A DNA stretch of 64,000 nt from Lachnospira pectinoschiza (GCF_900103815.1 NZ_FNHZ01000002.1:124001-188000); one strand, 5' to 3'. Shown: positions 32,848 through 42,400, numbered from the stretch's first letter. Program-made: numbers and translations. Notes: generated by a model from the sequence alone, not told the origin.

Positions 32848-33856
32848 ATTCCCATGAAATACTATCTGCTTCGATCTTTTTATCTCTAAGCATAAGCTCA
32901 GAAACTGCAAGAGAAGCATTCATATCTTCAAAGAGCACCTTGTTAATCTGCTCTACAATTGGCATTGAAACGTTATATTTTTTAGCAAGTAAAAGGGCTG
33001 CCTTAGCAGAATAAACGCCTTCTACCACCATCTTTACTTCTTCCATAGCCTGGTCTTTTGTGTAACCTTTACCGATTAAGATACCTGCACGTCTGTTACG
33101 AGAATGCATACTCTCACAAGTAACGATTAAGTCTCCAATACCTGATAAACCAGCAAATGTCTCAACCTTAGCTCCCATAGCAAGACCTAAACGGCTGATT
33201 TCAGCAATACCTCTAGTAATAAGGGCTGCCTTAGTATTATCACCATAGCCAAGGCCATCAGCGATACCTGCTGCAAGGGCGATAACATTTTTAAGTGAGC
33301 CTCCAAGGCAAATTCCTAGTACATCTGGACTAATATATACTCTAAATACATCACTCATGAAGATGTTCTGTAAGAAAATTGCATCCTCCTTCTTTGCAGT
33401 ACCAATAACGCAAGTTGTAGGAATACCTCTACCAACTTCTTCTGCGTGGCTTGGTCCTGAAAGTACAGCTACTGTAGCCTGAGGAATTTCTTCCTTAATA
33501 ACATCACATAAAGTCATTAGACTACTTTCTTCAATACCCTTACCAACATTAACGATATACTGTCCATTTTTTACAAAAGGTGCAAGTAACTTTGCAGTTG
33601 AACGAGTATAAGGTGAAGCAACTGCAAGCACTAAGATATCAGCAGATTCTACTGCTTCCTTAGTGTTACCGTTAAATTTAATAGTCTCTGGAATCTTAAC
33701 TCCAGGAAGGCACTTTGTATTCTCGTGGTTCTTTCTTAATACATCAAGTTCCTCTTCAAATACAGACCAAACAGTTACCTCGTGTCCATTGTTGTTTAGT
33801 AAAATAGATAATCCTAAGCCCCAGCTTCCGGCGCCCATAATACTAATTTTAGCCAT
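32846..33856 (-). CDS. gpsA: Glycerol-3-phosphate dehydrogenase [NAD(P)+] GpsA
   Basis: GpsA reduces dihydroxyacetone phosphate to glycerol 3-phosphate for phospholipid synthesis. The Rossmann motif G-A-G-S-W-G starts at residue 7 and the catalytic-lysine stretch S-L-K-N-V-I-A-L-A is present. I chose ATG 33856 because GGGAGAG lies about 10 nt upstream and the M-A-K-I-S-I-M-G-A-G start matches the family. It overlaps the plsY stop by 8 nt, so the der-plsY-gpsA genes are coupled. Confidence 0.96.
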   Translation of the reverse strand: MAKISIMGAGSWGLGLSILLNNNGHEVTVWSVFEEELDVLRKNHENTKCLPGVKIPETIKFNGNTKEAVESADILVLAVASPYTRSTAKLLAPFVKNGQYIVNVGKGIEESSLMTLCDVIKEEIPQATVAVLSGPSHAEEVGRGIPTTCVIGTAKKEDAIFLQNIFMSDVFRVYISPDVLGICLGGSLKNVIALAAGIADGLGYGDNTKAALITRGIAEISRLGLAMGAKVETFAGLSGIGDLIVTCESMHSRNRRAGILIGKGYTKDQAMEEVKMVVEGVYSAKAALLLAKKYNVSMPIVEQINKVLFEDMNASLAVSELMLRDKKIEADSISWE

Positions 33857-34514
33857 TCTTTTTCTCTCCCATCTTTCTTTCAGTTCCATTAATAAGTCGT
33901 TTTATGTTAGCTGCATGTCTAATAAAGCCAAGTGCAGCAAATAAGAATACTATAATGCATGCCTCTACATGTTCAGTTCCGTTTAATGGTAGGAAACCAA
34001 CTAAATCCCAAATTACAAATTCAATAAAGAAACCTGCAATTCCAATAAGGGAAGCAAGGGATACATACTTTGTTGTAAATAACACTAATGGGAATGTAAT
34101 AAGTCCAAAAAGTGTAAATGCAAAGCAATAATGAGGGAAAGGTATAAGTGCAATTACAAGTCCTGAAGTTGCTGCAATACCCTTACCACCCTTGAAGCCT
34201 AAATAGAATGGGAAGTTGTGTCCAAGTACTGTACCAAAGCCGGCATATAAGAATAATAATAATTCTGATATGTTAAAATGTGGCGCTATGCAGAAGTTAA
34301 CAATGATTCCTGCAAGTATTACTTTGAAAATGTCTAAAAAGTAAGTTAAGAAGCCATATTTCTTACCTAAGGTACGCATAACATTTGTTGTACCAGCGTT
34401 TCCGCTACCATATTTTCTAATATCGATGTGATTAAATCTTCCAAGCCAATATCCGCCCTGGATTATAGAACCTAAAAGATATCCTAAAACTAAACATAAT
34501 ATTCGTGCTAACAT
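33849..34514 (-). CDS. plsY: Acyl-phosphate glycerol-3-phosphate acyltransferase PlsY
   Basis: PlsY is the membrane acyltransferase that uses acyl phosphate made by PlsX to acylate glycerol 3-phosphate. The 221-residue protein shows about five membrane helices and the three active-site motifs: G-S-G-N-A-G-T-T-N (37-45), a second loop around H-N-F-P-F, and G-F-K-G-G-K-G. The start codon overlaps the der stop (TAATG). PlsX is encoded at 60197 in this window. Confidence 0.96.
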   Translation of the reverse strand: MLARILCLVLGYLLGSIIQGGYWLGRFNHIDIRKYGSGNAGTTNVMRTLGKKYGFLTYFLDIFKVILAGIIVNFCIAPHFNISELLLFLYAGFGTVLGHNFPFYLGFKGGKGIAATSGLVIALIPFPHYCFAFTLFGLITFPLVLFTTKYVSLASLIGIAGFFIEFVIWDLVGFLPLNGTEHVEACIIVFLFAALGFIRHAANIKRLINGTERKMGEKKNG

Positions 34515-35842
34515 TACAAGTCTTTCTCCTTACGCTCTCTGTTGATAAATCTTACTGGAGTTCCTCTAAAACCGAAGGATTCTCTAATTTTGTTCTCAAT
34601 ATATCTTGTATATGAGAAATGAGTTAATTCTTTGTCATTAACAAACATAACAAAGGTTGGTGGTTTAACAGAAACCTGAGTCATGTAATAAATCTTAAGT
34701 CTCTTACCCTTATCTGAAGGTGGCTGCTTCATAGCAACAGCCTCTGTTAAGATTTCGTTAAGTACACCAGTTGGTATACGCATTGTCTGATGGTCAATGA
34801 TCTCATCTACTAACTCATAAATCTTAGCTAGACGTTGTCCTGTCAGTGCTGAAATAAACATAATTTCCGCATATGGCATAAATGACAATGTATCTTTAAT
34901 CTTATTAGTAAATTCATAAATTGTCTTATCGTTCTTCTCAATGGCATCCCACTTGTTAACGGCAATAATAACACCCTTACCTCTTTCATGGGCAATACCA
35001 GCAATCTTTGCATCCTGTTCTGTAACGCCTTCAGTTGCATCAATAACTAAAATAGCTACATCACATCTCTCAACTGCTGCTACTGTTCTAATGATTGAGA
35101 AACGCTCAAGTTCTTCCTTGATCTTGCTCTTTCTTCTAAGACCCGCTGTATCAATAAATACATAGTCTTTCTTGTTGTACTTAATTACTGTATCAATAGC
35201 ATCTCTTGTTGTACCTGCTATATTACTTACAATAACTCTGTTCTTTCCCATGAGCTTATTAATAAGGGAAGACTTACCAACATTTGGCTTACCAATAACA
35301 GCAATCTTAGGTCTGTCATCCTCTTCCTCAGTATCAGCATCCTCTGGGAAATGCTTAATAACCTCATCAAGTAGGTCACCAAGACCTAACTTACTAATTG
35401 CAGAAATTGGCATTGGATCGCCAATTCCAAGGTTATAAAATTCGTAGACATCAGGCATAAGCTTATCAAAGTTATCTACCTTGTTAACACAAAGTACAAC
35501 TGGCTTATGTGAACGTCTAAGCATATCTGCCACCTTAGCATCTGAATCAACTAAGCCCTGCTTAACATCTGTCATAAATACAATGACATCTGCAGTATCA
35601 ATGGCAATCTGAGCCTGTTCTCTCATCTGGGATAAAATAATATCCTTTGAATCTGGTTCGATACCACCTGTGTCAATAAGTGTAAATGATTTATCAAGCC
35701 AAGTAACCTCGGCATAAATTCTATCTCTTGTAACACCAGGAGTATCCTTAACAATAGAAATCTGTTGCCCACAAAGACAATTAAATAATGTTGATTTACC
35801 AACATTAGGTCTTCCGACAACAGCTACAATAGGTTTACTCAT
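34514..35842 (-). CDS. der: Ribosome assembly GTPase Der (EngA)
   Basis: Der has two tandem GTPase domains used in 50S assembly. The first P-loop G-R-P-N-V-G-K-S is at residues 10-17 and the second G-K-P-N-V-G-K-S near 185-192. A KH-like domain occupies the C-terminal 100 residues. The 442-residue length is standard. It heads a coupled der-plsY-gpsA unit, an order common in Clostridia. Confidence 0.97.
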   Translation of the reverse strand: MSKPIVAVVGRPNVGKSTLFNCLCGQQISIVKDTPGVTRDRIYAEVTWLDKSFTLIDTGGIEPDSKDIILSQMREQAQIAIDTADVIVFMTDVKQGLVDSDAKVADMLRRSHKPVVLCVNKVDNFDKLMPDVYEFYNLGIGDPMPISAISKLGLGDLLDEVIKHFPEDADTEEEDDRPKIAVIGKPNVGKSSLINKLMGKNRVIVSNIAGTTRDAIDTVIKYNKKDYVFIDTAGLRRKSKIKEELERFSIIRTVAAVERCDVAILVIDATEGVTEQDAKIAGIAHERGKGVIIAVNKWDAIEKNDKTIYEFTNKIKDTLSFMPYAEIMFISALTGQRLAKIYELVDEIIDHQTMRIPTGVLNEILTEAVAMKQPPSDKGKRLKIYYMTQVSVKPPTFVMFVNDKELTHFSYTRYIENKIRESFGFRGTPVRFINRERKEKDL

Positions 35843-35909
35843 AATTATTCATCCTAATCTTATTAATAAATTTTTAATGTAAATATACTGATTTATAATA
35901 TCAGTTTAA

Positions 35910-35938
35910 TTGCTTTTTGTAAAGGTCTATGATATTAT
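35910..35938 (+). promoter_or_regulatory. Promoter of the exported protein gene
   Basis: TTGCTT (35910-35915), a 17-nt spacer and TATTAT (35933-35938) precede the start codon by 40 nt. An inverted repeat ACTGAT/ATCAGT lies just upstream, between this promoter and der. Confidence 0.55.
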
Positions 35939-35977
35939 ACCGATTATTGAAACTAGTTGATTTCTGGGAGGTTTTTG

Positions 35978-36814
35978 ATGAAGTTTAACAAAATAAAAAG
36001 AAGAGTTTTATCATGTTTAATGGTTGGAATTTTTACGGTGTCCTTCTTAAATTTTAACAAAGTTACAAGCTTTGCTGATACAGACACGAAGAGCCTACAA
36101 TTTTCCGCCATCAATTTAAAGATAGAAGTTCCAAGTGAGCTGATTTGCTTTACGCAGTCTACTACTAATAACAATTCCTATCTAGAATTAATTGGTGCCT
36201 CAGACGCCTCAGAAGTTCAGACTTCTATGATAGCCAATAATTGTTACTTAGAAGCTGTAGATGCAGATATGACCTATGAACTTGCAATTACTGGTGTTAA
36301 GGCAAATGAGTCTCTATCCGATTTTAACACTTTATCCGAAAGTGATTTAAATAGTCTATTTGATTCCTACATTGAATCAGAATCCAATTTAGAGACAGAA
36401 TATAAGGAAGAAGAAATTTTAGATAGCGGCATAGAATACTTTAATGATCAGCCCTATTTTATGACATATAACATTTCAACTACTACTGAAGGTGTGGTTG
36501 TTTACGCAACAAAGTATTATACAGTAGCTAATGGCTACATTTACAATTTTGCAATCCAGACAAATACAGATTCTGTAACAGATGAGATGCTTGCTAATAT
36601 GGCAGTTGTTTTAAACTCCGCTAAGTATACAGAAGTTAAATCTTCGATTTTAGAAAATGGAGTCGTTTCCGAAACTTTATCAGTAATCATTACTGCTGCC
36701 ATTCCCGTAGCAATTTTGGCATTGCTTGTTTACTTTATAAGAGTTGGGAATAAGAAGAAACAGAATAAGTTGATAAAGGAAGAGCTAGAGATTAAGAAGC
36801 GTAGGGGGTTGTAG
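35978..36814 (+). CDS. Exported, C-terminally membrane-anchored protein of unknown function
   Basis: I do not recognise this 278-residue protein. It starts with a basic signal sequence (M-K-F-N-K-I-K-R-R) and a hydrophobic core ending near residue 30 (S-F-A-D). A soluble domain rich in Ser, Glu and Asp follows, then one transmembrane helix (about 235-258) and a Lys/Arg-rich tail, so the domain should face outside. I chose ATG 35978 because GGGAGG lies 7 nt upstream and inside the longer TTG frame. It is the only plus-strand gene in the middle of the window and stands alone. Confidence 0.75.
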   Translation: MKFNKIKRRVLSCLMVGIFTVSFLNFNKVTSFADTDTKSLQFSAINLKIEVPSELICFTQSTTNNNSYLELIGASDASEVQTSMIANNCYLEAVDADMTYELAITGVKANESLSDFNTLSESDLNSLFDSYIESESNLETEYKEEEILDSGIEYFNDQPYFMTYNISTTTEGVVVYATKYYTVANGYIYNFAIQTNTDSVTDEMLANMAVVLNSAKYTEVKSSILENGVVSETLSVIITAAIPVAILALLVYFIRVGNKKKQNKLIKEELEIKKRRGL

Positions 36815-36835
36815 AGTCGAGAGTGTAGAAAAGTC

Positions 36836-37032
36836 GCGAGGTTTTGTGACGGACGTACATTGCAGCAAAGACACTAACTTCTCAAAGACACGCTTGCGCT
36901 AAGCTAATTACCTAGCGGATACTAAAAAAAGCCCGGGATTTTACAATCCTGGGCTTTTTAAGTACCGAGGTAATTAGAATTGTCTTTTCGAAGTTGTGTC
37001 TTTGCTTCCATTTACTTTGTCGCAAAACTCGC
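36836..37032. repeat. Structured intergenic element D: 197-nt cruciform around a terminator
   Basis: Nested arms pair from outside in: 36836-36850 with 37019-37032, 36865-36880 with 36991-37005, 36884-36890 with 36981-36987, and 36904-36913 with 36968-36977. The central terminator stem is 36925-36940/36945-36959. Nearly the whole gap between the convergent exported-protein and pgeF genes is one imperfect palindrome. I see no second copy in the window. Confidence 0.85.
36924..36960. terminator. Bidirectional terminator at the centre of element D
   Basis: The stem pairs AAAAAAGCCCGGGATT with AATCCTGGGCTTTTT (one mismatch) around TTAC. The A-tract on one arm and T-tract on the other make it effective on both strands, between convergent genes. 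Confidence 0.9.
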
Positions 37033-37060
37033 GCGAGTTTCACCGCGCTTGGAGATAGGT

Positions 37061-38056
37061 TTATTGTTTTATGTATATGAAGTTGCATAGTAACCCACGT
37101 TTACCCTGACTTCCTCTATGGGAGAAGAGTAAATCTTTATTACAGCAGGTGCATATATTAGTTACGTTTATGTTTTCTGGCTTTATGCCGGCGTTTAGCA
37201 TGTTGTAGTAATTGGCTATGTGAAGGTTTAGTTGGTAGTGGCCATTTTTCTTATCAAGGAGGATGTGCTTTTGTTCTTCACTTGAATAGGCTTTTTTAAA
37301 CTCTTCTGCCACATCTTCACTGATTTCATAACAATCCATGCAAATTGATGGGCCAATAAAGCTTACTAAGTCTTCTGGTTTTGTTCCAAACTTTTGTCCC
37401 ATTTGTTCAACTACGTTTCTTGTAATATTTCCTACTGTACCCCTCCAACCAGAGTGGGCAGAGCCTATTACATGTCTTTTTTTATCAACGAAGATTACAG
37501 GAACACAATCTGCAAAGGAAGTTACAAGACATAGATTTTTCTTATCAGTAATAAGCCCATCGATATTGTCATAGTTACGTTCTTTTGTAACTCCCATGCC
37601 TGCATTTGACTCATCTACATATAAAACATTAGTTGTGTGAGTTTGTTTTGAATAGACTAGTCTGTCTGGGCTAATGTTAATGGCCTTAGAAAAAATTCTA
37701 AAATTTTCTAAAACATTTTCTCTACTATCTCCTCTATCATAGCAAAAGCTCATGCTTTCAGAGTAGCCAGTACTTACCCCACCAAGTCTAGTAGAAAAGG
37801 CACACTCAATAAAGTCTAAATCCTTAAAGGGCTTAAATCTAATAATACCAACCTTGTGATCTTTGTTAGATTTCGTAAAAGTTCCTGTCGTATTGGCAGT
37901 AGCCCCCTTAGAGTTTTCCTGAGTTTTGGCAGCAGATTCTAGATTAAAAGCCTCATTGGCTGCCACCTTGACTTCCTCAAATTCTGTGGAATCAATACAA
38001 GAGCCCACCTTTAGTCCGTCAAAAAAATCCTTGTTATTAATTAATTTAAATTCCAT
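37061..38056 (-). CDS. pgeF: Polyphenol oxidase-family purine nucleosidase/phosphorylase PgeF
   Basis: YfiH/PgeF (laccase-domain) proteins are zinc enzymes acting on peptidoglycan precursors or purine nucleosides. Metal-site residues are visible in K-Q-T-H-T-T-N, S-F-A-D-C-V-P-V and S-A-H-S-G-W-R-G. At 331 residues it is longer than the usual 240-280. The excess is an N-terminal part with a low-complexity, Asn/Thr/Ala-rich stretch at about 35-66. It precedes element D and follows yraN by 5 nt. Confidence 0.88.
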   Translation of the reverse strand: MEFKLINNKDFFDGLKVGSCIDSTEFEEVKVAANEAFNLESAAKTQENSKGATANTTGTFTKSNKDHKVGIIRFKPFKDLDFIECAFSTRLGGVSTGYSESMSFCYDRGDSRENVLENFRIFSKAINISPDRLVYSKQTHTTNVLYVDESNAGMGVTKERNYDNIDGLITDKKNLCLVTSFADCVPVIFVDKKRHVIGSAHSGWRGTVGNITRNVVEQMGQKFGTKPEDLVSFIGPSICMDCYEISEDVAEEFKKAYSSEEQKHILLDKKNGHYQLNLHIANYYNMLNAGIKPENINVTNICTCCNKDLLFSHRGSQGKRGLLCNFIYIKQ

Positions 38057-38061
38057 ATTTT

Positions 38062-38403
38062 TTAAAAGCCATTCTCTATGTGTGTTATTTTGTCCTTATC
38101 AATTCCAATTACATCAAAACTTATGGGGATTTCCAAACTGTGATAGTTTGTTAAAAGATAGTAGCGAGCTACCTGCCTTATGACTTGTTGCTTGCGTTTA
38201 TTTACCGCCTCAATAGAATTTCCGTAGCGGCTATTAGATCTATATTTAACCTCGATAAAAATTATTCTATTATTTTTTTTAGCAATTAAATCTATTTCCC
38301 CTAATTTACATCTGTAATTCCTCTTAATAATTTTATACCCCTTGTCCGTTAGGTATTTGAGGGCTAAATACTCATTCTCCTGCCCTAGTTGTCTTTTGTT
38401 CAT
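38062..38403 (-). CDS. YraN-family nuclease-fold protein
   Basis: UPF0102 (YraN) proteins have a restriction-endonuclease-like fold. The 113-residue product shows G-E-I-D-L-I-A and F-I-E-V-K-Y-R, the D-x-n-E-x-K catalytic pattern, and G-x-x-x-E-A-V-N-x-x-K. Function in Clostridia is not established. It is coupled to pgeF downstream and follows the FlhB-like gene by 12 nt, in the rplS-rbgA-rnhB-ylqG-ylqH neighbourhood where yraN is typical. Confidence 0.9.
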   Translation of the reverse strand: MNKRQLGQENEYLALKYLTDKGYKIIKRNYRCKLGEIDLIAKKNNRIIFIEVKYRSNSRYGNSIEAVNKRKQQVIRQVARYYLLTNYHSLEIPISFDVIGIDKDKITHIENGF

Positions 38404-38415
38404 GGCTTAACCTTT

Positions 38416-38760
38416 CTATTTATTTTTTAATTTTCCTCTTATTCTATCACAGTCATCCACAAATACAAGTATTTCTGCAACAACTGTATATAATTCAGGA
38501 GGTATCATATCCCCTATATCTAGCTTAGATAGGGTATTTGCAAGGCCCGTGTCCTCATAGGTTGGCACGTTTACCTCCTTGGCCTTTTCAATAATGGTTT
38601 CTGCAAGATGCCCCTTACCACTAGCAATGATTTTTGGCGCATCTTCCCCAGGGACGTATTCAAGAGCAACTGCAATTTTTTGCTTATTGTCCCCGTCCTT
38701 ATTCTTACTGCTGTCTTTATTTACATTTTCCTTATTAAAATGAAACTTATTCTCCGCCAT
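38416..38760 (-). CDS. ylqH: FlhB C-terminal-domain-like protein (YlqH type)
   Basis: The 114-residue protein corresponds to the soluble C-terminal export-switch domain of FlhB/YscU: A-V-A-L-E-Y (35-40), then A-S-G-K-G, and the family core D-I-G-D-M-I-P-P-E-L-Y. There are no membrane helices, and the N-P-T-H autocleavage motif is missing; the equivalent position reads K-Q-K-I. B. subtilis has the same kind of protein (YlqH) at the same place after rnhB. Its role is unknown. The FliK-like gene is immediately upstream. Confidence 0.85.
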   Translation of the reverse strand: MAENKFHFNKENVNKDSSKNKDGDNKQKIAVALEYVPGEDAPKIIASGKGHLAETIIEKAKEVNVPTYEDTGLANTLSKLDIGDMIPPELYTVVAEILVFVDDCDRIRGKLKNK

Positions 38761-38802
38761 AATTTTACCCCCGTAAAATTAGTAAATCCAAAAGTGTTAT
38801 AG

Positions 38803-40500
38803 CTAGGCCTTGGTATCAAATATATAGGTCTCAATTGGACTAGTCTTATTTAAATCGCGCTCAATAAAATCTCTTACAAAGTCGAAACTCTTTGCCGCCT
38901 CGTCATTGGTCTTCATTTCAAAATGTGTATCGTAACCAAGCTCTGATAGCCTCTTTTCAAGCTTATCAATATGCTCATAGATAAAATCTAGCATCTCATC
39001 GGACTCTAGAACAAAGTTGGTACTTAGATTAGTCTTATTAGTTAGCTTTACGTAAATGTCTAGAGGCCCTAAGTTTTCCATGTCTAGATGCAGCATAGCG
39101 CTAATATTATCTGGGTCGTATTTTAAATTTTTCTTATTACTAAAAACGTAGAGCTCCCCGTTTCCCTCGCTATCACTAAACTTAATTGGCATCTGCATAA
39201 ACATAAGATTTCTATTAAGCTCGTTCATAAAGTTAATGTTATTCTTTAGATTGTCTACGTTTTTCTCGGTCTGTGGGCTAATATTTAGGTTCTTTAAATC
39301 CTTAGATAGCTCGTCCACATTTTTCTTTAATTTATTGTAAAATTCATTAATAGCGTCCTCAGACTCCCCTACTTCCTTAGGGCTAAGCTTCATGGTCTCA
39401 TTAATTAATTCATGGAAAAGACTCTTAAAGTCTTTGTCGCCAATAAGCTTTGCAAGATTTTCGTTTGATAATGCATTTTCAGAATTAAAAAGCTTAGTAA
39501 ACAGGTCTCTTGTAGTAATTGAGCCCTCTTTAATCTGGCTTGCTAACTCCTTATCGCTTACGAGGCTCGCTAGATTATTTAAACTTTCTTTTGATAAAAA
39601 TGTATCTAGTGTATTATCCTTTGAATCTGCTACACCATTGTATAGATTATTTATAGTTGATTTGAGAATATCTCGGGCGTTAGCTAGATTATCATTTTGT
39701 AAATTTTGGACATTCTCTCCTAAGGCTGAGGCATTAGCCTCATTAGGATTTCCCACTAGATTGCTAGGATTATTTCCTTGCGCATCGCCCTTAGTGGCAA
39801 GATTTCCTGCCTGATCCTTATTATTTATAAGCCCTTCTAAGTCTTTGAAAAAATCTGACTCTAGTGTATTTAGGCTTTGTTCTATCTTTGCGTCGAATTG
39901 CTTATAGGCTTCAAATTGTCCGATATTTTCTTTATTAATTGGAATATTTAGTCTTGTTAGATTAGCTAGGCTGTTTAAATTAGCCTCTGGGAATTTTGCC
40001 ATTTGACGAGCCAAGTTAGTGATGGTTTCTTTATTAATTGGCATATTTAGGGATAAAAGCTCTTTTACAATGTTTATATTCTTCTCGTTCACAGGAAGAT
40101 TTGCAGCCTCAAGAGCTCTGTTAATTACAGTGTTTGCCTGACCGTTAGAATCAAGCGGTCTTATATGAACCTTGCCATTTTGATTATCTTCAACCATAAA
40201 GGTTAGGTTCTCTCCTTTAGAGATATTAACACCTTTTGAGAGACTGGCGTTTATCTTTACATTTTGATTAAGGAGAATTTCAACGCTGCCTTCAGATACA
40301 TTGGTTACAAGCCCTGAAAATGTATCTCCAGCTAGCATATTTTTAAGCACAGTTATAGCGTTCTCAGAATTATTGCTATTAACAACATTCTTTAAAAGGT
40401 TGGCAGACTCCCTAAGAGAAGTGCTTGAAACCTCTCCTTCGGGATTCTGATTAGTATTTATATTTTGGTTATTAAATAGCTTTGAAAGATTAATCTCCAT
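38803..40500 (-). CDS. ylqG: FliK-like protein with flagellar hook-length-control domain (YlqG type)
   Basis: The 565-residue protein has a long Asn/Leu/Lys-rich N-terminal region (1-430) with repeated short helices. Its C-terminal domain (about 440-545: L-D-M-E-N-L-G-P-L-D-I-Y-V-K-L) resembles the FliK C-terminal domain. FliK contacts the FlhB C-terminal domain during hook assembly, and here its partner-like gene follows directly. No other flagellar gene is in the window. B. subtilis has an analogous ylqG-ylqH pair, so this is a conserved but unexplained module. Confidence 0.75.
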   Translation of the reverse strand: MEINLSKLFNNQNINTNQNPEGEVSSTSLRESANLLKNVVNSNNSENAITVLKNMLAGDTFSGLVTNVSEGSVEILLNQNVKINASLSKGVNISKGENLTFMVEDNQNGKVHIRPLDSNGQANTVINRALEAANLPVNEKNINIVKELLSLNMPINKETITNLARQMAKFPEANLNSLANLTRLNIPINKENIGQFEAYKQFDAKIEQSLNTLESDFFKDLEGLINNKDQAGNLATKGDAQGNNPSNLVGNPNEANASALGENVQNLQNDNLANARDILKSTINNLYNGVADSKDNTLDTFLSKESLNNLASLVSDKELASQIKEGSITTRDLFTKLFNSENALSNENLAKLIGDKDFKSLFHELINETMKLSPKEVGESEDAINEFYNKLKKNVDELSKDLKNLNISPQTEKNVDNLKNNINFMNELNRNLMFMQMPIKFSDSEGNGELYVFSNKKNLKYDPDNISAMLHLDMENLGPLDIYVKLTNKTNLSTNFVLESDEMLDFIYEHIDKLEKRLSELGYDTHFEMKTNDEAAKSFDFVRDFIERDLNKTSPIETYIFDTKA

Positions 40501-40600
40501 AATTCCCCCACTATACTAATTATTAGTTTCTAGTAACGGTAAATCTTTTGCCAACTTTATAGCTTGCTTAACTAACTTAAAAATTTAATTTCAAATCAAT

Positions 40601-41272
40601 TTAATCCACAAAATTCTTTATGAAAGTTCTTCTGTGAATTTCACATGGGCCAAGCTTTCTTAGGGCATCTGTGTGTTCCTTTGTGCCATAACCCATATTT
40701 TTTGCAAAGCCGTAGCCTGGATATTTCTTGTCGTATTCTTCCATCATTCTATCTCTTGTAACCTTAGCAATGATACTTGCACAGGCAATGGTAAAGCTTT
40801 TAGCGTCACCCTTAATGATTGGAACCTGAGGAATATCTATCTCAGGAATATTAACTGCATCGTTTAATAATATATCGGGTTTTACTTCTAAATTGTTAAT
40901 AGCTTTACGCATAGCTTCATAAGTTGCCTGTAAAATGTTAATCTCATCAATTCTCTTCTCATCATTGACACCAATGGAAACGGCAATTGCCTTCTCCATA
41001 ATTATATCATATAACATTTCACGTCTTTTTTTAGTAACCTTTTTAGAATCATTTACATAAGGGATTCTTACATCCTTTGGCATAATGATGCAGCAAGTAA
41101 CCACAGGACCTGCAAGAGGGCCACGGCCTACTTCATCGATACCTGCGATATACTCACAATCAGGATGCTGCTTTTCATATTCAAACATGGCCTCAACTCT
41201 GGCCATTTCTTCTTCCATTTTTTTCTTCTTTTTTAATTCGCGTTCTTCTTTTAATGTCATATAATGCTCCAT
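40601..41272 (-). CDS. rnhB: Ribonuclease HII
   Basis: RNase HII removes ribonucleotides from DNA. The catalytic motif G-I-D-E-V-G-R-G-P-L-A-G-P is at about 44-56 after a Lys-rich N-terminal helix, and further acidic residues are in V-N-D-S-K-K and the S-I-I-A-K-V-T-R-D-R-M-M segment. The 223-residue length includes about 40 extra N-terminal residues. It follows rbgA, in the rplS-rbgA-rnhB order of Gram-positives. Confidence 0.95.
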   Translation of the reverse strand: MEHYMTLKEERELKKKKKMEEEMARVEAMFEYEKQHPDCEYIAGIDEVGRGPLAGPVVTCCIIMPKDVRIPYVNDSKKVTKKRREMLYDIIMEKAIAVSIGVNDEKRIDEINILQATYEAMRKAINNLEVKPDILLNDAVNIPEIDIPQVPIIKGDAKSFTIACASIIAKVTRDRMMEEYDKKYPGYGFAKNMGYGTKEHTDALRKLGPCEIHRRTFIKNFVD

Positions 41273-41302
41273 TTTCCTAAACTTTAGTTAAGCTTAGATA
41301 AA

Positions 41303-42367
41303 TTAAGGTCTTTCAAGAGAAACGAGACCAAGTCTAGCACTTCTAAAGTCATCTAAAATAATATTAGATACCTTTTCAAAATCAGCTTGTGCCCCCTTCT
41401 TTATACAACCTCTCTTTAAGGCAATAACTTCCATAATTGCAAGGCTAGTTGCAGTTTCTTCATTAATTGCCATTTCATAATTTGCCTTAGCCTCTTCAAT
41501 CTCGCTATCTTCAAGCTCATAGCGCTTCTTTAGGTTATTGGCATAATACTTATTTAAGTACTTAATAACCTCAAGGGCTAAGTCATCCTTATTTAAAATG
41601 TTGTCGTTAATTGAACCTATCATGGCAAGTCTAAGTCCTGTTGTCTGGTCTTCAAACTTAGGCCAGAGAATACCAGGAGTATCAAGAAGCTCGATATTAC
41701 CCTTGATCTTAATCCACTGCTTACCCTTTGTTACACCAGGCTTGTTACCAGTTTTAGCTGAAGCCTTACCGGAGTAGGCATTGATAAATGTAGACTTACC
41801 CACATTAGGAATACCAACAATCATGGCTCTAATAGGTCTACCAACAATACCCTTTGCTTTGTCCTTTTCAATCTTCTCACTACAAGATTCAAGGATAATC
41901 TCGTTTAATTCCTTAAAGCCGTTATTCTTTCTTGAATCCATCTTTAGGCAGTAAAAGCCCTTTTCCTTAAAATAGCTAATCCAAGCATTAGTTAGCTTAT
42001 CATCAGCTAAATCTGCCTTATTTAGAATAACGATTCTTGCTTTATTATTAGCTAATTCATCAATATCAGGATTTCTTGAACTGTTTGGTACTCTTGCATC
42101 AACGATTTCAATTACAAGGTCGATAAGCTTAATATCTTCCTGCATCTGACGCTTTGCCTTAGTCATATGACCTGGATACCAGTTAAAAGTTGCAAGCTTG
42201 TTATTATCTCCTGCTGCTTCCTTAGCTTCCATTTTCTTCTTCTTTTCAAGTTTACGTTCTTGAATTTTTCTATCGTGTTCCTTTTTATCAAAAGTCTTGC
42301 TAGCCTTTCTGGCAGCTCTTCCCTTAGAAGCTGACTTTCCAAAATTTTTCTTAATTTCTTTACTCAT
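41303..42367 (-). CDS. rbgA: Ribosome biogenesis GTPase RbgA (YlqF)
   Basis: RbgA is a circularly permuted GTPase for late 50S assembly. After a Lys-rich N-terminal extension of about 60 residues the conserved N-W-Y-P-G-H-M-T-K-A start appears, with the catalytic-histidine region. Then come D-A-R-V-P (G5-like), N-K-A-D (G4), G-I-P-N-V-G-K-S (G1) and D-T-P-G (G3), in the permuted order. The extension is longer than in B. subtilis. It lies between lepB and rnhB. Confidence 0.95.
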   Translation of the reverse strand: MSKEIKKNFGKSASKGRAARKASKTFDKKEHDRKIQERKLEKKKKMEAKEAAGDNNKLATFNWYPGHMTKAKRQMQEDIKLIDLVIEIVDARVPNSSRNPDIDELANNKARIVILNKADLADDKLTNAWISYFKEKGFYCLKMDSRKNNGFKELNEIILESCSEKIEKDKAKGIVGRPIRAMIVGIPNVGKSTFINAYSGKASAKTGNKPGVTKGKQWIKIKGNIELLDTPGILWPKFEDQTTGLRLAMIGSINDNILNKDDLALEVIKYLNKYYANNLKKRYELEDSEIEEAKANYEMAINEETATSLAIMEVIALKRGCIKKGAQADFEKVSNIILDDFRSARLGLVSLERP

Positions 42368-42400
42368 ATAGAATCACCTTTCAATGATAGTTATGATTGA

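Noticed and set aside
39392..39814. Plus-strand open frame of 140 codons inside the FliK-like gene
   Set aside because: It is antisense to a coding region with clear domain similarity, and lacks a ribosome binding site. Its Leu/Ser-rich composition is what the complement of Asn/Leu/Lys-rich coding gives.
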